From: Bdellovibrio sp. ZAP7
GTDB lineage: Bacteria > Bdellovibrionota > UBA1018 > CAIMNF01
Assembly (NCBI GenBank): GCA_945874535.1
Contig: CAMCGZ010000013.1
Span: forward strand, 1-64,000
Length of the DNA stretch: 64,000 nt
Direction: 5' to 3'
The translations under genes and the position numbers were made by a program. The notes below the pieces were generated by a model. That model was given only the letters and a program-made list of their open reading frames with translations. It did no database searches and had not been told where the DNA came from. Numbering within the stretch: position 1 is the first letter of the stretch; each line of letters begins with the position of its first letter. Of the stretch, positions 42,355 through 51,741 are shown piece after piece.

Positions 42355-42912
42355 TTAAACTTTTTCAACTTGAATAAAATCGAGCTCCACGGGAGTCGAA
42401 CGCCCGAAGATGCTCACTAACACTTTCACTTTGCCCTTGTCCTGATTCACTTCCTCGACAGTGCCGTTGAAGTTAGAGAAAGGACCATCCACCACTTTGA
42501 CCGTCTCGCCTTCCTGGAAGGAGACCTTCGGACGGGGCTTCGCCTGTCCTTCGACAATTCTGTTGGTCATCCGCATGATTTCGGACTCGGACACCGGAAC
42601 CGGCTTCACTTTGTCACCCACGAAGCCTGTGACCTTGGGGGTGTTCTTCACGATGTGCCAGGTCTCGTCGGTCAGAACCATTTTCACCAGGATATAACCC
42701 GGGAAAAAGCGGCGCTTGGTGGTCCGCTTGACGCCCTTCACGAGCTCAACGACATTCTCCTCGGGCACAACGACTTCACCAAAGAATTTTTCTTTCTTCA
42801 GGGACTTCGCACGCTCCTCAAGGGAGATCTTCACCTTGTGCTCGAACCCGGAGTACGTGTGAACCACGTACCAGCACATTTCCGGAAGTGTTGTATTCTC
42901 TGTATTTTCCAT
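42355..42912 (-). CDS. nusG: Transcription termination/antitermination protein NusG
   Basis: WYVVHTYSGFEHKVKISLEER; KRRFFPGYILVKM; KOW domain GETVKVVDGPFSNFNGTVEEV. Confidence 0.98.
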   Translation of the reverse strand: MENTENTTLPEMCWYVVHTYSGFEHKVKISLEERAKSLKKEKFFGEVVVPEENVVELVKGVKRTTKRRFFPGYILVKMVLTDETWHIVKNTPKVTGFVGDKVKPVPVSESEIMRMTNRIVEGQAKPRPKVSFQEGETVKVVDGPFSNFNGTVEEVNQDKGKVKVLVSIFGRSTPVELDFIQVEKV

Positions 42913-42938
42913 AAAATAATCCGAAAAATCCCGCCCGA

Positions 42939-43313
42939 CTACAGAAGCATCTTAATGATCCAAGACCAGAGCGAGTCGAACGCCCCCAAAAGGGCTCCCG
43001 CTACGATCACGAACAGAATCACCCAGATGGTCGCGTTCGTCGTATCCTTGGACGCGGGCCAAGTGACCCTGGACATTTCCAGAACCACCTCGTTCACGAA
43101 CGCATTGGACTTGTCATTGAAGTAAAGACCGAAACCCAGAGCAGCACCGAGCACAATCGACCCGATCCGGAGATAAAGATCGATTTGCTTGAAGCTCGAT
43201 TCGAGATTGTAAACCGCACTCAACTTCGAGAGGCCGACAAACGCCACACCCGCCACCATCAAGGAGGCGAAGAGCAACGTCATATTGACCCATTTTTGTC
43301 TCTGATTTTCCAT
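42939..43313 (-). CDS. secE: Preprotein translocase subunit SecE
   Basis: FVNEVVLEMSRVTWPASKDTTNATIWVILFV; position upstream of nusG. Confidence 0.93.
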   Translation of the reverse strand: MENQRQKWVNMTLLFASLMVAGVAFVGLSKLSAVYNLESSFKQIDLYLRIGSIVLGAALGFGLYFNDKSNAFVNEVVLEMSRVTWPASKDTTNATIWVILFVIVAGALLGAFDSLWSWIIKMLL

Positions 43314-43339
43314 TTTTTCAGCTTCTTTGGTTTATTGGA

Positions 43340-43415
43340 TGGCAGGCCGGGAGGGATTCGAACCCACAACCCACGGATTTGGAATCCGTTGCTCTACCGT
43401 TGGAGCTACCGGCCT
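43340..43415 (-). tRNA. tRNA-Trp (anticodon CCA)
   Basis: AGGCCGGTAGCTCCAACGGTAGAGCAACGGATTCCAAATCCGTGGGTTGTGGGTTCGAATCCCTCCCGGCCTGCCA. Confidence 0.95.
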
Positions 43416-43440
43416 CCATATTGGAACCAAACTCCAATTA

Positions 43441-43480
43441 AAAAAACAGGTGGCTCCGGAATCCGGAGCCACCCGTTTAT
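43441..43480 (-). terminator. Rho-independent terminator downstream of tuf
   Basis: Minus-strand ACGGGTGGCTCCGGATTCCGGAGCCACCTGTTTTTT. Confidence 0.9.
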
Positions 43481-43484
43481 TGGA

Positions 43485-44675
43485 TTATTCTACGATTTCG
43501 GACACAACGCCGGCGCCGACGGTACGACCACCTTCGCGAATTGCGAAGCGCAGGTCTTTTTCCATCGCGATCGGAGTGATGAGTTCGACTTCCATGGAGA
43601 TGTTATCGCCAGGCATGACCATTTCCACGTTTTCTGGAAGGGTCACGACACCGGTCACATCAGTGGTGCGGAAGTAGAACTGAGGACGATAGCCCTTGAA
43701 GAACGGGGTATGACGTCCGCCTTCTTCCTTGGTGAGGATGTAGGCAGCGCCCTTGAACTTCTTGTGAGGGGTGACAGAGCCTGGCTTGGCCAGAACTTGT
43801 CCACGCTCGACGTCTTCCTTCTTGGTTCCGCGGAGAAGCGCACCGATGTTATCGCCTGCTTCGCCCGAATCCAGAAGTTTACGGAACATTTCAATTCCGG
43901 TGATGGTGGTCTTGGTGGTCGGACGAATACCGATGATTTCAACTTCATCGCCAACCTTCAGAACACCACGCTCGATACGGCCGGTGACAACAGTACCGCG
44001 ACCGGAGATCGAGAAAACATCTTCCACAGGCATCAGGAACGGCTTGTCGAGCAAGCGCTGAGGCTGAGGAATGGACGCATCCACTGCGGCCATGAGCTTC
44101 ATGATTGCAGCTTCACCGAGCTCGCCAGCATCACCCTCGGACGCCTTGAGAGCAGATCCGCGGATCACTGGAATGGTGTCGCCAGGGAAATTGTACTTGG
44201 TGAGGAGGTCGCGAACTTCCATCTCAACCAGGTCGATGAGTTCGGCATCATCCACCATGTCGCACTTGTTCAGGAACACGACGATCGCAGGAACGCCGAC
44301 CTGACGAGCAAGCAGGATGTGCTCGCGAGTCTGGGGCATTGGGCCGTCGGAAGCGGAACAAACGAGGATCGCGCCGTCCATTTGAGCAGCACCGGTGATC
44401 ATGTTCTTCACATAGTCAGCGTGGCCCGGGCAATCCACGTGAGCGTAGTGACGATTTTCAGTCTCGTACTCAACGTGAGTGGTGTTGATGGTAATCCCGC
44501 GCTCTTTTTCTTCGGGGGACTTGTCAATGCTGGCGTAGTCCATCGCCTTGGCACGACCTGCTTTTGCGAGCACCTTGGTGATCGCGGAAGTCAGAGTGGT
44601 TTTTCCGTGGTCGACGTGACCAATGGTTCCGATGTTACAGTGCGGTTTCGACCGCTCGAATTTTTCTTTAGACAT
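43485..44675 (-). CDS. tuf: Elongation factor Tu
   Basis: [30 protein letters not shown]; 396 aa. Confidence 0.99.
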   Translation of the reverse strand: MSKEKFERSKPHCNIGTIGHVDHGKTTLTSAITKVLAKAGRAKAMDYASIDKSPEEKERGITINTTHVEYETENRHYAHVDCPGHADYVKNMITGAAQMDGAILVCSASDGPMPQTREHILLARQVGVPAIVVFLNKCDMVDDAELIDLVEMEVRDLLTKYNFPGDTIPVIRGSALKASEGDAGELGEAAIMKLMAAVDASIPQPQRLLDKPFLMPVEDVFSISGRGTVVTGRIERGVLKVGDEVEIIGIRPTTKTTITGIEMFRKLLDSGEAGDNIGALLRGTKKEDVERGQVLAKPGSVTPHKKFKGAAYILTKEEGGRHTPFFKGYRPQFYFRTTDVTGVVTLPENVEMVMPGDNISMEVELITPIAMEKDLRFAIREGGRTVGAGVVSEIVE

Positions 44676-44797
44676 AGTAGTCTCTCCCTTTCCCGGTTAA
44701 AGAAAATGATCCTATGGATTTTCTGGTGTCCTCAGTACTTACCAAGAAAATCCTTCGAAAATCCAGTGTTTTTTTCAGGCTTTTTGATCAAATCAAA

Positions 44798-44872
44798 TGG
44801 AGCTGATGATGGGGATTGAACCCACGACCTCTCCCTTACCAAGGGAGTACTCTACCACTGAGCTACATCAGC
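44798..44872 (-). tRNA. tRNA-Thr (anticodon GGT)
   Basis: GCTGATGTAGCTCAGTGGTAGAGTACTCCCTTGGTAAGGGAGAGGTCGTGGGTTCAATCCCCATCATCAGCTCCA. Confidence 0.95.
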
Positions 44873-44918
44873 ATCGATTTGATTTGTCCAACCAGCCAGA
44901 ATCGCGGTTTGAAAATTT

Positions 44919-44995
44919 TGGAGCGGGAGACGGGTCTCGAACCCGCAACCCTCAGCTTGGAAGGCTGATACTCTAGCCAATTGAGCTACTCCCGC
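44919..44995 (-). tRNA. tRNA-Gly (anticodon TCC)
   Basis: GCGGGAGTAGCTCAATTGGCTAGAGTATCAGCCTTCCAAGCTGAGGGTTGCGGGTTCGAGACCCGTCTCCCGCTCCA. Confidence 0.95.
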
Positions 44996-45042
44996 CCGAA
45001 TTTTCAAACTATCACTTAAAACAATTGTTACAAAGTTTTAAG

Positions 45043-45128
45043 TGGTGGTGAGGGAAGGAATCGAACCTTCGAAGGCTGACGCCGCCAGATTTACAGTCTG
45101 GTCCGTTTGACCGCTCCGGAACCTCACC
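45043..45128 (-). tRNA. tRNA-Tyr (anticodon GTA)
   Basis: GGTGAGGTTCCGGAGCGGTCAAACGGACCAGACTGTAAATCTGGCGGCGTCAGCCTTCGAAGGTTCGATTCCTTCCCTCACCACCA; long variable arm. Confidence 0.95.
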
Positions 45129-45153
45129 ATTCGCCAAAACTTGAACCCGAGGC

Positions 45154-45229
45154 TGGAGCTGGAGACCGGACTCGAACCGATGACCTGCTGTTTACAAAAC
45201 AGCTGCTCTACCAACTGAGCTAATCCAGC
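45154..45229 (-). tRNA. tRNA-Thr (anticodon TGT)
   Basis: GCTGGATTAGCTCAGTTGGTAGAGCAGCTGTTTTGTAAACAGCAGGTCATCGGTTCGAGTCCGGTCTCCAGCTCCA. Confidence 0.95.
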
Positions 45230-45385
45230 GCCTAATCCTCGAAATTCAAACTTGTACGCCGGAACCCCGACGCACACCTCTGACTTTTGATAACGCCACA
45301 TCTTTTCCAAGACCGGCCCTGTTTGTCAATCAAAAACGCCCCACCGGGCCTTGCATCCCGGTCCGGGGCGGGATACGGAACCCCC

Positions 45386-45955
45386 ATGAGCTCCTCGTCG
45401 GCCAACCCTTTCCGATCCCTTCAAGCCAATGCAAGTGGGCTATTTTCAAGGATTCTGACTCAATACGGATCCCAGATGATGTGTGCCTCCGGGTGCGCGT
45501 CTTGCTGCGCCGCGGAATTCTCCATTCACCCGGGTGAGGCCGCCCTGATTCTGGAGCATTTCCTCGAACTGGAGGACTCCGCACAAAAACGTCTCCGGGA
45601 ATCGTGGGGTCAGAGTCGTCCCGGGACCTGCGCCTTCTTGGTCGACAATCGGTGCACCACCTATGAGTCCCGCCCCGTGATTTGCAGAACCCAGGGCGCA
45701 CCGCTTTGCACGAGCGATGAGTTGGCGCGGACCAAACGGATCACAGCCTGCACCCTCAACTTCAACGGCGGAGAGACTCTGCCCTCGCGGCCCGAAGACT
45801 GGTTCGAACTCAACCGCCTGACAGAGCTTCAGTCGGTGGCTGAGCAGTTTTTTGAGAAAACTCTCGGAATTCCCGAACCACTCCGCCCCCTGCTCGATTC
45901 GGAGAACCGGATTCCACTCCGGAAGCTTCGGGATCTACTCGCCCGCCTGCCCTGA
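45386..45955 (+). CDS. YkgJ-family cysteine cluster protein
   Basis: MCASGCASCCAAEFSIHPGEAALI...GTCAFLVDNRCTTYESRPVICRTQGAPLC. Confidence 0.85.
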   Translation: MSSSSANPFRSLQANASGLFSRILTQYGSQMMCASGCASCCAAEFSIHPGEAALILEHFLELEDSAQKRLRESWGQSRPGTCAFLVDNRCTTYESRPVICRTQGAPLCTSDELARTKRITACTLNFNGGETLPSRPEDWFELNRLTELQSVAEQFFEKTLGIPEPLRPLLDSENRIPLRKLRDLLARLP

Positions 45956-46894
45956 AAGAACCCGGGCCGCCTCATAAGGGGCGATTTCCTTCCGGTAAAG
46001 ACGCTCGAGCAAGTCCTTGCCCCCGTCCGTGGCGAGCACGGAATCGAGTGAAGTCCGCAGCCCCTCGATCAGAATGTCGACCAGCTCCTCTTTCAAAAAA
46101 ACTTTCGCTTTTTCGGCCTTTTTCCCGGACTTTTCCAGATATTCCTGGTGGCGCGCAATTTCTCCGAGGAGTTCAACCGTCCCCACATCGCGGGCAGCTT
46201 CGGTCTTCAGGACGGGGATGATCCAGGAATGCTCGTCGTGCGGATTGAGCCCCACATTGGCCACCAACTCACGCACGAGCTTGTCGGCCTCGGGGCGGTC
46301 GGACTTGTTCACTGCGAACACATCCGCAATCTCCATCAGTCCGGCCTTCATCACCTGGATGGAGTCTCCGCTCTCGGGCACCAGAACGACAATCACCGTT
46401 TGGGCGAGCCTTAAAATGTCGAGCTCGGTCTGACCGACACCTGCCGTCTCAACCAGAATCGCATCGAATCCCGCCGCATCCAGCGCCAATACCGCTTCTT
46501 TGGTGGAATGCGACAAGCCACCATGGCGCCCGCGGGTTCCGAGACTGCGAATGTACACCCCGGGATCGGAAGTGTGTTTTTGCATCCGGATCCGGTCTCC
46601 GAGAATGGCCCCACCCGAAAAAGGACTGGAGGGATCCACCGCGACCACAGCGACTGACTTGCCCTGTTCGCGCAACTTGGAGACCAGACGGTCGACCAAG
46701 GTGGACTTCCCGGCTCCGGGAGGCCCGGTAATGCCCCAAACCTGGGCTTTTCCGGTATGGGGGTAAAGCCAGCTGATCAAGGTCCGCGTATCCTGATTGC
46801 GATGTTCGATCCGCGAGATCAAGCGCGCCAAAGCCGCACGATTCCCCGCGCGGGCGCTCTCCACCAGTAGTTTCGGATCACTCGGGATACCCAT
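45935..46894 (-). CDS. meaB: MeaB/ArgK-family GTPase (methylmalonyl-CoA mutase-associated)
   Basis: WGITGPPGAGKSTLVDRLVSKLREQGKSVAVVAVDPSSPFSGGAILGDRIRM; ETAGVGQTELDI. Confidence 0.93.
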   Translation of the reverse strand: MGIPSDPKLLVESARAGNRAALARLISRIEHRNQDTRTLISWLYPHTGKAQVWGITGPPGAGKSTLVDRLVSKLREQGKSVAVVAVDPSSPFSGGAILGDRIRMQKHTSDPGVYIRSLGTRGRHGGLSHSTKEAVLALDAAGFDAILVETAGVGQTELDILRLAQTVIVVLVPESGDSIQVMKAGLMEIADVFAVNKSDRPEADKLVRELVANVGLNPHDEHSWIIPVLKTEAARDVGTVELLGEIARHQEYLEKSGKKAEKAKVFLKEELVDILIEGLRTSLDSVLATDGGKDLLERLYRKEIAPYEAARVLSGQAGE

Positions 46895-47984
46895 GATGCG
46901 TTTCCGTTTCTGCCCTGAGCTTGCCTGAAACCACGGCGTCGTTAAAGTATTTTTCAAGTGAGCTCTCCGGCTCGGGAGCGGAGCACCACTCCCGGACCTC
47001 CTGCATTCTTTGACCGGCACGCCGGGACCCGACCGTGAGCCATCGATGGCGGGAAAAATCATCGGGGTGCCACCAGATCCGGGCTGACGCCGGACGCCCG
47101 CTCCTCCCCACTCTTCCAACCGCTTGGGCAAGAGCGAGCAGACTGAAGGGTGGCTCGAACAGGATGCAGACCTCGAGAAAATCGTAGTCCATTCCCATCC
47201 CGAAGGCCGAGGTGGCCACAATCCAGACTGGCTGACCCCGACCTCGCTCCCGGAATTCGACCTCGAGCGCCAGACGCTCCTCTCGGGTCATCCCCGCATG
47301 ATAGGGGCGCGACCGGATTCCGGCGGCCTTGAGCCAGGCCCCGACCCGTTCAGAGGCTTCACGGGTGTTCACAAAGATCATCCCGCTCTTCCCAGGGAAG
47401 AGTTTCGGGATTTCGAGCAGGCGCTCGAACCGGAGCGAGGGATCGATCCGCTCGACCAAGAGCTGAAGGGAGGAAGGAAGTCCGAATCGCCCCAACTCGT
47501 TCACCTCTCCCCCGAGAGCATGGATCAGTTCCGCCCGGGAGGAAGCGGGAAGCGTGGCGGAAAGCCAAAGGGTCTTGGGGATGCTGAGGAGCCGGGGAAC
47601 GCTGGGGAGATCACTGAAACTGGGGCGGAAGCGGTCTCCCCACTCCTCGATGCAATGGGCCTCATCGACCACCAGGAGATCGGGACGCCATTCTTCGAGC
47701 TTTCGAAAAGCCGTCCCGAAAAGGCGCTCGGGACTCATGACCCGGACCCCCGGGCCGGATTCCGGATTCAGGGGGATTCCGATTTTTGCAAATGCGGCCT
47801 CGTGCTGCCGGACCAGCGCACTCAAGGGCGCCACAACCACGGCGCGGATCCGGTTACGGTGGAGTTCGATGTAGCGCTGAAAAACAAGACTTTTGCCGCT
47901 ACCGGTGGGTGCGATCAGCAAGGTGTGCTCCACGGAATCGAGAGACTCGAGCGCTTGTTTTTGAAAGGACTTCAGGGTGTGCAC
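46878..47984 (-). CDS. RecQ-like DEAD/DEAH-box ATP-dependent helicase, core only
   Basis: LLIAPTGSGKSLVFQ; VVDEAHCIEEWGDRFRPS; WLSATLPA; TSAFGMGMD; AQAVGRVGRSGRPA. Ends without obvious RQC/HRDC domains. Confidence 0.88.
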   Translation of the reverse strand: MHTLKSFQKQALESLDSVEHTLLIAPTGSGKSLVFQRYIELHRNRIRAVVVAPLSALVRQHEAAFAKIGIPLNPESGPGVRVMSPERLFGTAFRKLEEWRPDLLVVDEAHCIEEWGDRFRPSFSDLPSVPRLLSIPKTLWLSATLPASSRAELIHALGGEVNELGRFGLPSSLQLLVERIDPSLRFERLLEIPKLFPGKSGMIFVNTREASERVGAWLKAAGIRSRPYHAGMTREERLALEVEFRERGRGQPVWIVATSAFGMGMDYDFLEVCILFEPPFSLLALAQAVGRVGRSGRPASARIWWHPDDFSRHRWLTVGSRRAGQRMQEVREWCSAPEPESSLEKYFNDAVVSGKLRAETETHHGYPE

Positions 47985-48012
47985 CGCAGAGCCGGGTGCA
48001 GGGATTGTGCCC

Positions 48013-49038
48013 TCAGGCCCGCTCGGACAAAACCTTCAGGTAGATCACTCCCCCGACGATTCCGACCAGGACCTGGTACAGGACGATCATGCTGAACACT
48101 TCGGCCCCAAGGGGAGATCCGACCATCATGAAGAGCGCGTAAAACGCGGCATGCCCCGTTCCCACCCCGGCCGGCAGCACGGGAATGGTGGTGGCCAGCA
48201 TCCCGATCGGAACGATCACCGCCACCGGAAACACCGGCAAAGCATCGACCGAGATGGCCTCGGTGATGAAGTAGGCCATGAGGATCAGTAAAAGATGGAT
48301 TGCCAACGACAGCCCGACCGCCTTGATCACCCGACGGGGATAGGCCCGGTAGGCCATGATGCTCGAATAGAGTCTCTCCACCGAGCCGAGCTTCGGGAAC
48401 TTCACCACCAGAATCCGGAGCAGATCTCCGACGGGGTCTTTTTTTCCGGAAGCGAAGAGGTAAATGAAAAACGCCAAAGCTGCGGCGCCCGCTCCGCCGA
48501 TGGACCCAAGCAAAACGGGGGGCAAGGTCCCGCCCCACGGAACCACCAGGGAAAGCCCGGCCGAAAAAGCCCCGATGAACACCATCGCAGAAACTCCGAG
48601 CATCCGGTCCAATACGATGGTTCCAAAAATCGGGGCCCGTTTGTCTGGAAAGCGCTTCATGAGGTGGACCCCTTTGACGAGGTCTCCGCTGACCGCACCG
48701 GGGAGTGCGATATTGAAAAAGCTGCCGACCAGGCTCAGCTTCAAGGTCTGAAGGAAACCGAGATCGGCCCCATGGGTCTTGAGCAACACCTGCCAACGGA
48801 GCGCCCCGGAAAGGGTGTTCAGGGTCATGAAGGCGAGGCAGAGAAACAGGGTCTTTGGAGAGGCCGCCATCTTCCGGAAGCTATCGGCCGTGATGAGTCC
48901 CTTCCGGTAAAGGTAGTAGAACACGGCGCCCACCAAAGCGAATTTGAGCACCAAGGTGAGACGGCTTTTCCACGAGACCGGAGCTAATGCCGGATCCGGG
49001 ATGGATTCAAGTGTTTGCGATTCTGAAGAAGTTTCCAA
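48013..49038 (-). CDS. Lysylphosphatidylglycerol synthase TM-region/YbhN-like flippase domain protein
   Basis: Polytopic; LKLSLVGSFFNIALPGAVSGDLVKGVHLMKRFPDKRAPIFGTIVLDRMLG. Confidence 0.85.
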   Translation of the reverse strand: METSSESQTLESIPDPALAPVSWKSRLTLVLKFALVGAVFYYLYRKGLITADSFRKMAASPKTLFLCLAFMTLNTLSGALRWQVLLKTHGADLGFLQTLKLSLVGSFFNIALPGAVSGDLVKGVHLMKRFPDKRAPIFGTIVLDRMLGVSAMVFIGAFSAGLSLVVPWGGTLPPVLLGSIGGAGAAALAFFIYLFASGKKDPVGDLLRILVVKFPKLGSVERLYSSIMAYRAYPRRVIKAVGLSLAIHLLLILMAYFITEAISVDALPVFPVAVIVPIGMLATTIPVLPAGVGTGHAAFYALFMMVGSPLGAEVFSMIVLYQVLVGIVGGVIYLKVLSERA

Positions 49039-49735
49039 AGATTCTGATTCCCACGTTTTCGTCGTAAAGCTTTTTTCCCATTCCCGGATTCAGGATCCAA
49101 TCCCGACGCTCGCCTTTTTTGAGTTTATTGGCAAGGGACTCCTCGGCATACTCGATCGAGTGTTCGGGATGGAACTGGATGCCGAAAACCGGCGCCCCCT
49201 CGACCTCGAAGGCCTGCACGGCGCAACGGTCGGTCTCGGCAATCCGACGGGTGCCGGGAGGTGTCTCGGCTACTTCCTCGTAGTGCGACTGATACGAGAC
49301 AAAAGTCTCTCCAAGGCCCTCGAAAATGGAATCCCGCCGGAGCGCAGTGATGGTCTGCCAGCCGAGTTCAGCGTCTTTTGAACGCCCGAGCGCCGGTGCT
49401 TTCCCTGCCATCCTGAAGAGACACCGGGCCAGGGTCTGGTGTCCGTAACAGATCCCGAGAATGGGAGTCCTCGCACGGATGTGTTCCGTGACGTAGTCGT
49501 CGTAAGCGCGAATCCAAGGCTCATCCTCAGTCATGCAGGAGGTGACCGACCCGGAAATGCAGATGGCATCGAATCGGTCGCTTGGGGGGAGGTCACCGTG
49601 CGGAGGTCTCATCACCACCACCTCGGACCCGACAGGCGCCATCCGGATCACCCAGGCTTGGAGACTCGCGCTCCCGAAATAACGTTCTTCGCGGGTATTA
49701 TCGAGAATCAGGATCCGCATCGGCTTCATGCTCAC
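49007..49735 (-). CDS. Class I glutamine amidotransferase-like protein
   Basis: ILGICYGHQTLARCLF nucleophile elbow; VFGIQFHPEHSIEYAEE. Confidence 0.88.
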   Translation of the reverse strand: MSMKPMRILILDNTREERYFGSASLQAWVIRMAPVGSEVVVMRPPHGDLPPSDRFDAICISGSVTSCMTEDEPWIRAYDDYVTEHIRARTPILGICYGHQTLARCLFRMAGKAPALGRSKDAELGWQTITALRRDSIFEGLGETFVSYQSHYEEVAETPPGTRRIAETDRCAVQAFEVEGAPVFGIQFHPEHSIEYAEESLANKLKKGERRDWILNPGMGKKLYDENVGIRIFGNFFRIANT

Positions 49736-50649
49736 ATCTTCCCCTCAATCGAATAGTTTTTGAACTCGAAGGGCCGGTGTCCGGTCAGGCGCTCCCAGAG
49801 GTCGAGCACCACTTTTTTGGTATCCGAAGCCGAAAAAACGAAGGGCGAGGCCCGGAGATCCCAATTCCAACCCTTTTCGGCAATCCGGCCGGCCATGACC
49901 CGTGGATGGGTCCCGCGGTACTCCCGAAGCCCCCAAAACCGCTTGTAGAGGTAGTTGCTCCCGGAGTGGGGCGTATCGGCATCGGGCGCTTGATCCCCAT
50001 GATACAGACGGTCCATGAACAGGGTCTTCTCCTTCATGGCCTCGGGGGTGCGAACCCAACCGTAATGAAATATCCGCGCCGGAGTCAACAGCGCGCGAAG
50101 CTTGGATCCGTCGGGCTTGCGGAAGCTCTGGGCATCGCCCACACTGCGGGCCCCGGATGATTTCCGGATCAGACGCATCTCACGCCGGTAGGCCGAGCGG
50201 GTCTCCTGGATCACGTTGAAAGATCCGTAGAAATGCCGGTATTCGAAGACCAGCGCTTCAAGACCTTCCCGTGCCGCGCGCTCGACGCCCGCGCGCAGAT
50301 TTGCCGCATCGTCTTCATGCAACACTTCGTCGGCCTGAAGGTACAGGCACCAATCGTGCGTGCATCGCTCGAGCGCAAGATTGGTCTGCTCGGAGAGGAT
50401 CAAGCCGGACTTTTTCTTTTCCGGGTCGTTGAGCGGCCAGACCGAGGTGAAAATCCTCACTTTTCCCTGCCCCTCTTCGAGCGCGAACCGCTCGCACTGG
50501 ACCAGGGTATCGTCATCGCCCTCGCCGACATTCAGGACCAATTCGTCCACGAGCGGCAATAGAGAGCGGAGCGACTCCATGAAAGGATAATCGAACTGAA
50601 TGCCGTTCCGGACGAGGCTAAATCCCGAGATCTTTTCCATGCGAATCAA
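49732..50649 (-). CDS. Family 2-like glycosyltransferase
   Basis: GFSLVRNGIQFDYPFMESLRSLLPLVDELVLNVGEGDDDT; WCLYLQADEVLHEDD. Confidence 0.75.
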   Translation of the reverse strand: MIRMEKISGFSLVRNGIQFDYPFMESLRSLLPLVDELVLNVGEGDDDTLVQCERFALEEGQGKVRIFTSVWPLNDPEKKKSGLILSEQTNLALERCTHDWCLYLQADEVLHEDDAANLRAGVERAAREGLEALVFEYRHFYGSFNVIQETRSAYRREMRLIRKSSGARSVGDAQSFRKPDGSKLRALLTPARIFHYGWVRTPEAMKEKTLFMDRLYHGDQAPDADTPHSGSNYLYKRFWGLREYRGTHPRVMAGRIAEKGWNWDLRASPFVFSASDTKKVVLDLWERLTGHRPFEFKNYSIEGKM

Positions 50650-51715
50650 ATACCCGCCTCACCTGGGCGAACACCTCGTCCGCACCGATCCGGGTCATGC
50701 ATTGATGGGCCTCGACGATGCACTCCTGAAGTCCGCACCAGGGCGGAGATCCGGGCTCCTGGTTGTTCCGGCAAGGAAGTGGCTCGACAAACAAACGGGG
50801 ATGCCGGTCTTGTGCGTAAGGGTGCCACTCCATCGGATGCTCGGGACCGAAAAGAGTCACCGTCGGCACTCCGAGCGCGGCTGCGAGATGGCGAGGTCCG
50901 GAGTCGTTTCCAAGGAGCACATTCAGGTTCGAAATCCGCGCTGCTAGCACCCGCACATTGCAAGGTGGCATGACTTGGATCCGGTCTCTCAATCCATCCG
51001 CCTGAGGAATGGACTTGAAGAACTCCTCGGTCAGGCGCTCCTCACCCGGGCCGCTGATCACCAGTACCGAGCCACCCGTCTCCCGCACCCACTTCTGGGC
51101 GACTTCGGCAAAACGATGGAGAGGCCAGATCTTGGTCGCCCGGGAAGCGCCGAGGGCGAGCCCGAGCACCGGACGGTTCATTCCCCAAGCCTTGAACTCC
51201 TCACGCGCGAGGTCCTTTTCTCCCGGCTTCAGAAAAATCTCGGGCATCACGCCTTCCGCCACCTTAAGACCGAGTCCGCGGATGGTGTCGAGATCCCGCT
51301 CGACCACCGGCTTCATGATCCCCTTTCCGGGGATCTCGACCGTGGAGTACATGTTTTTCGCTTTGAAACTGTGGAAGTGGATCGAGCGGATCTTGGCCCC
51401 GGTCGAAAGCGCGACCATGGCGGCCGCTGGAGAAGAGTGGAACCCGCACACGATGTCGTAGGACTCTTTCCGGAGCTGGAAGGCGAGACGGGTTGCCGCT
51501 TTGGTGCGTGCGGCGCGGTCGTTGTGCCAGGTGATCGGCCAGAGCTTGGTGACGCCAGGGAATCCTTCGAGGAGCCACACCCAAGGCTCCGGGACCGCCG
51601 CGTGGATCTGGGCCAGGGGGAACTGACGGTGCAATTCCTTCAATGCCGCGGTGAGGAGGATCGTGTCCCCCATAGCGCGGAACTTGGTGACCAGGATGCG
51701 TTTGGGATTGAGCAT
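50618..51715 (-). CDS. Glycosyltransferase family 9 (heptosyltransferase-like)
   Basis: KRILVTKFRAMGDTILLTAALKELHRQFP; LLGNDSGPRHLAAALGVPTVTLFGPEHP. Confidence 0.9.
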   Translation of the reverse strand: MLNPKRILVTKFRAMGDTILLTAALKELHRQFPLAQIHAAVPEPWVWLLEGFPGVTKLWPITWHNDRAARTKAATRLAFQLRKESYDIVCGFHSSPAAAMVALSTGAKIRSIHFHSFKAKNMYSTVEIPGKGIMKPVVERDLDTIRGLGLKVAEGVMPEIFLKPGEKDLAREEFKAWGMNRPVLGLALGASRATKIWPLHRFAEVAQKWVRETGGSVLVISGPGEERLTEEFFKSIPQADGLRDRIQVMPPCNVRVLAARISNLNVLLGNDSGPRHLAAALGVPTVTLFGPEHPMEWHPYAQDRHPRLFVEPLPCRNNQEPGSPPWCGLQECIVEAHQCMTRIGADEVFAQVRRVFDSHGKDLGI

Positions 51716-51741
51716 GATGGACCCGATGCTACCATGGGGCC

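Noticed and set aside
43185-44819. 544-aa plus-strand ORF across secE, tRNA-Trp and tuf
   Set aside because: Covers a tRNA and the tuf terminator; not a plausible CDS.
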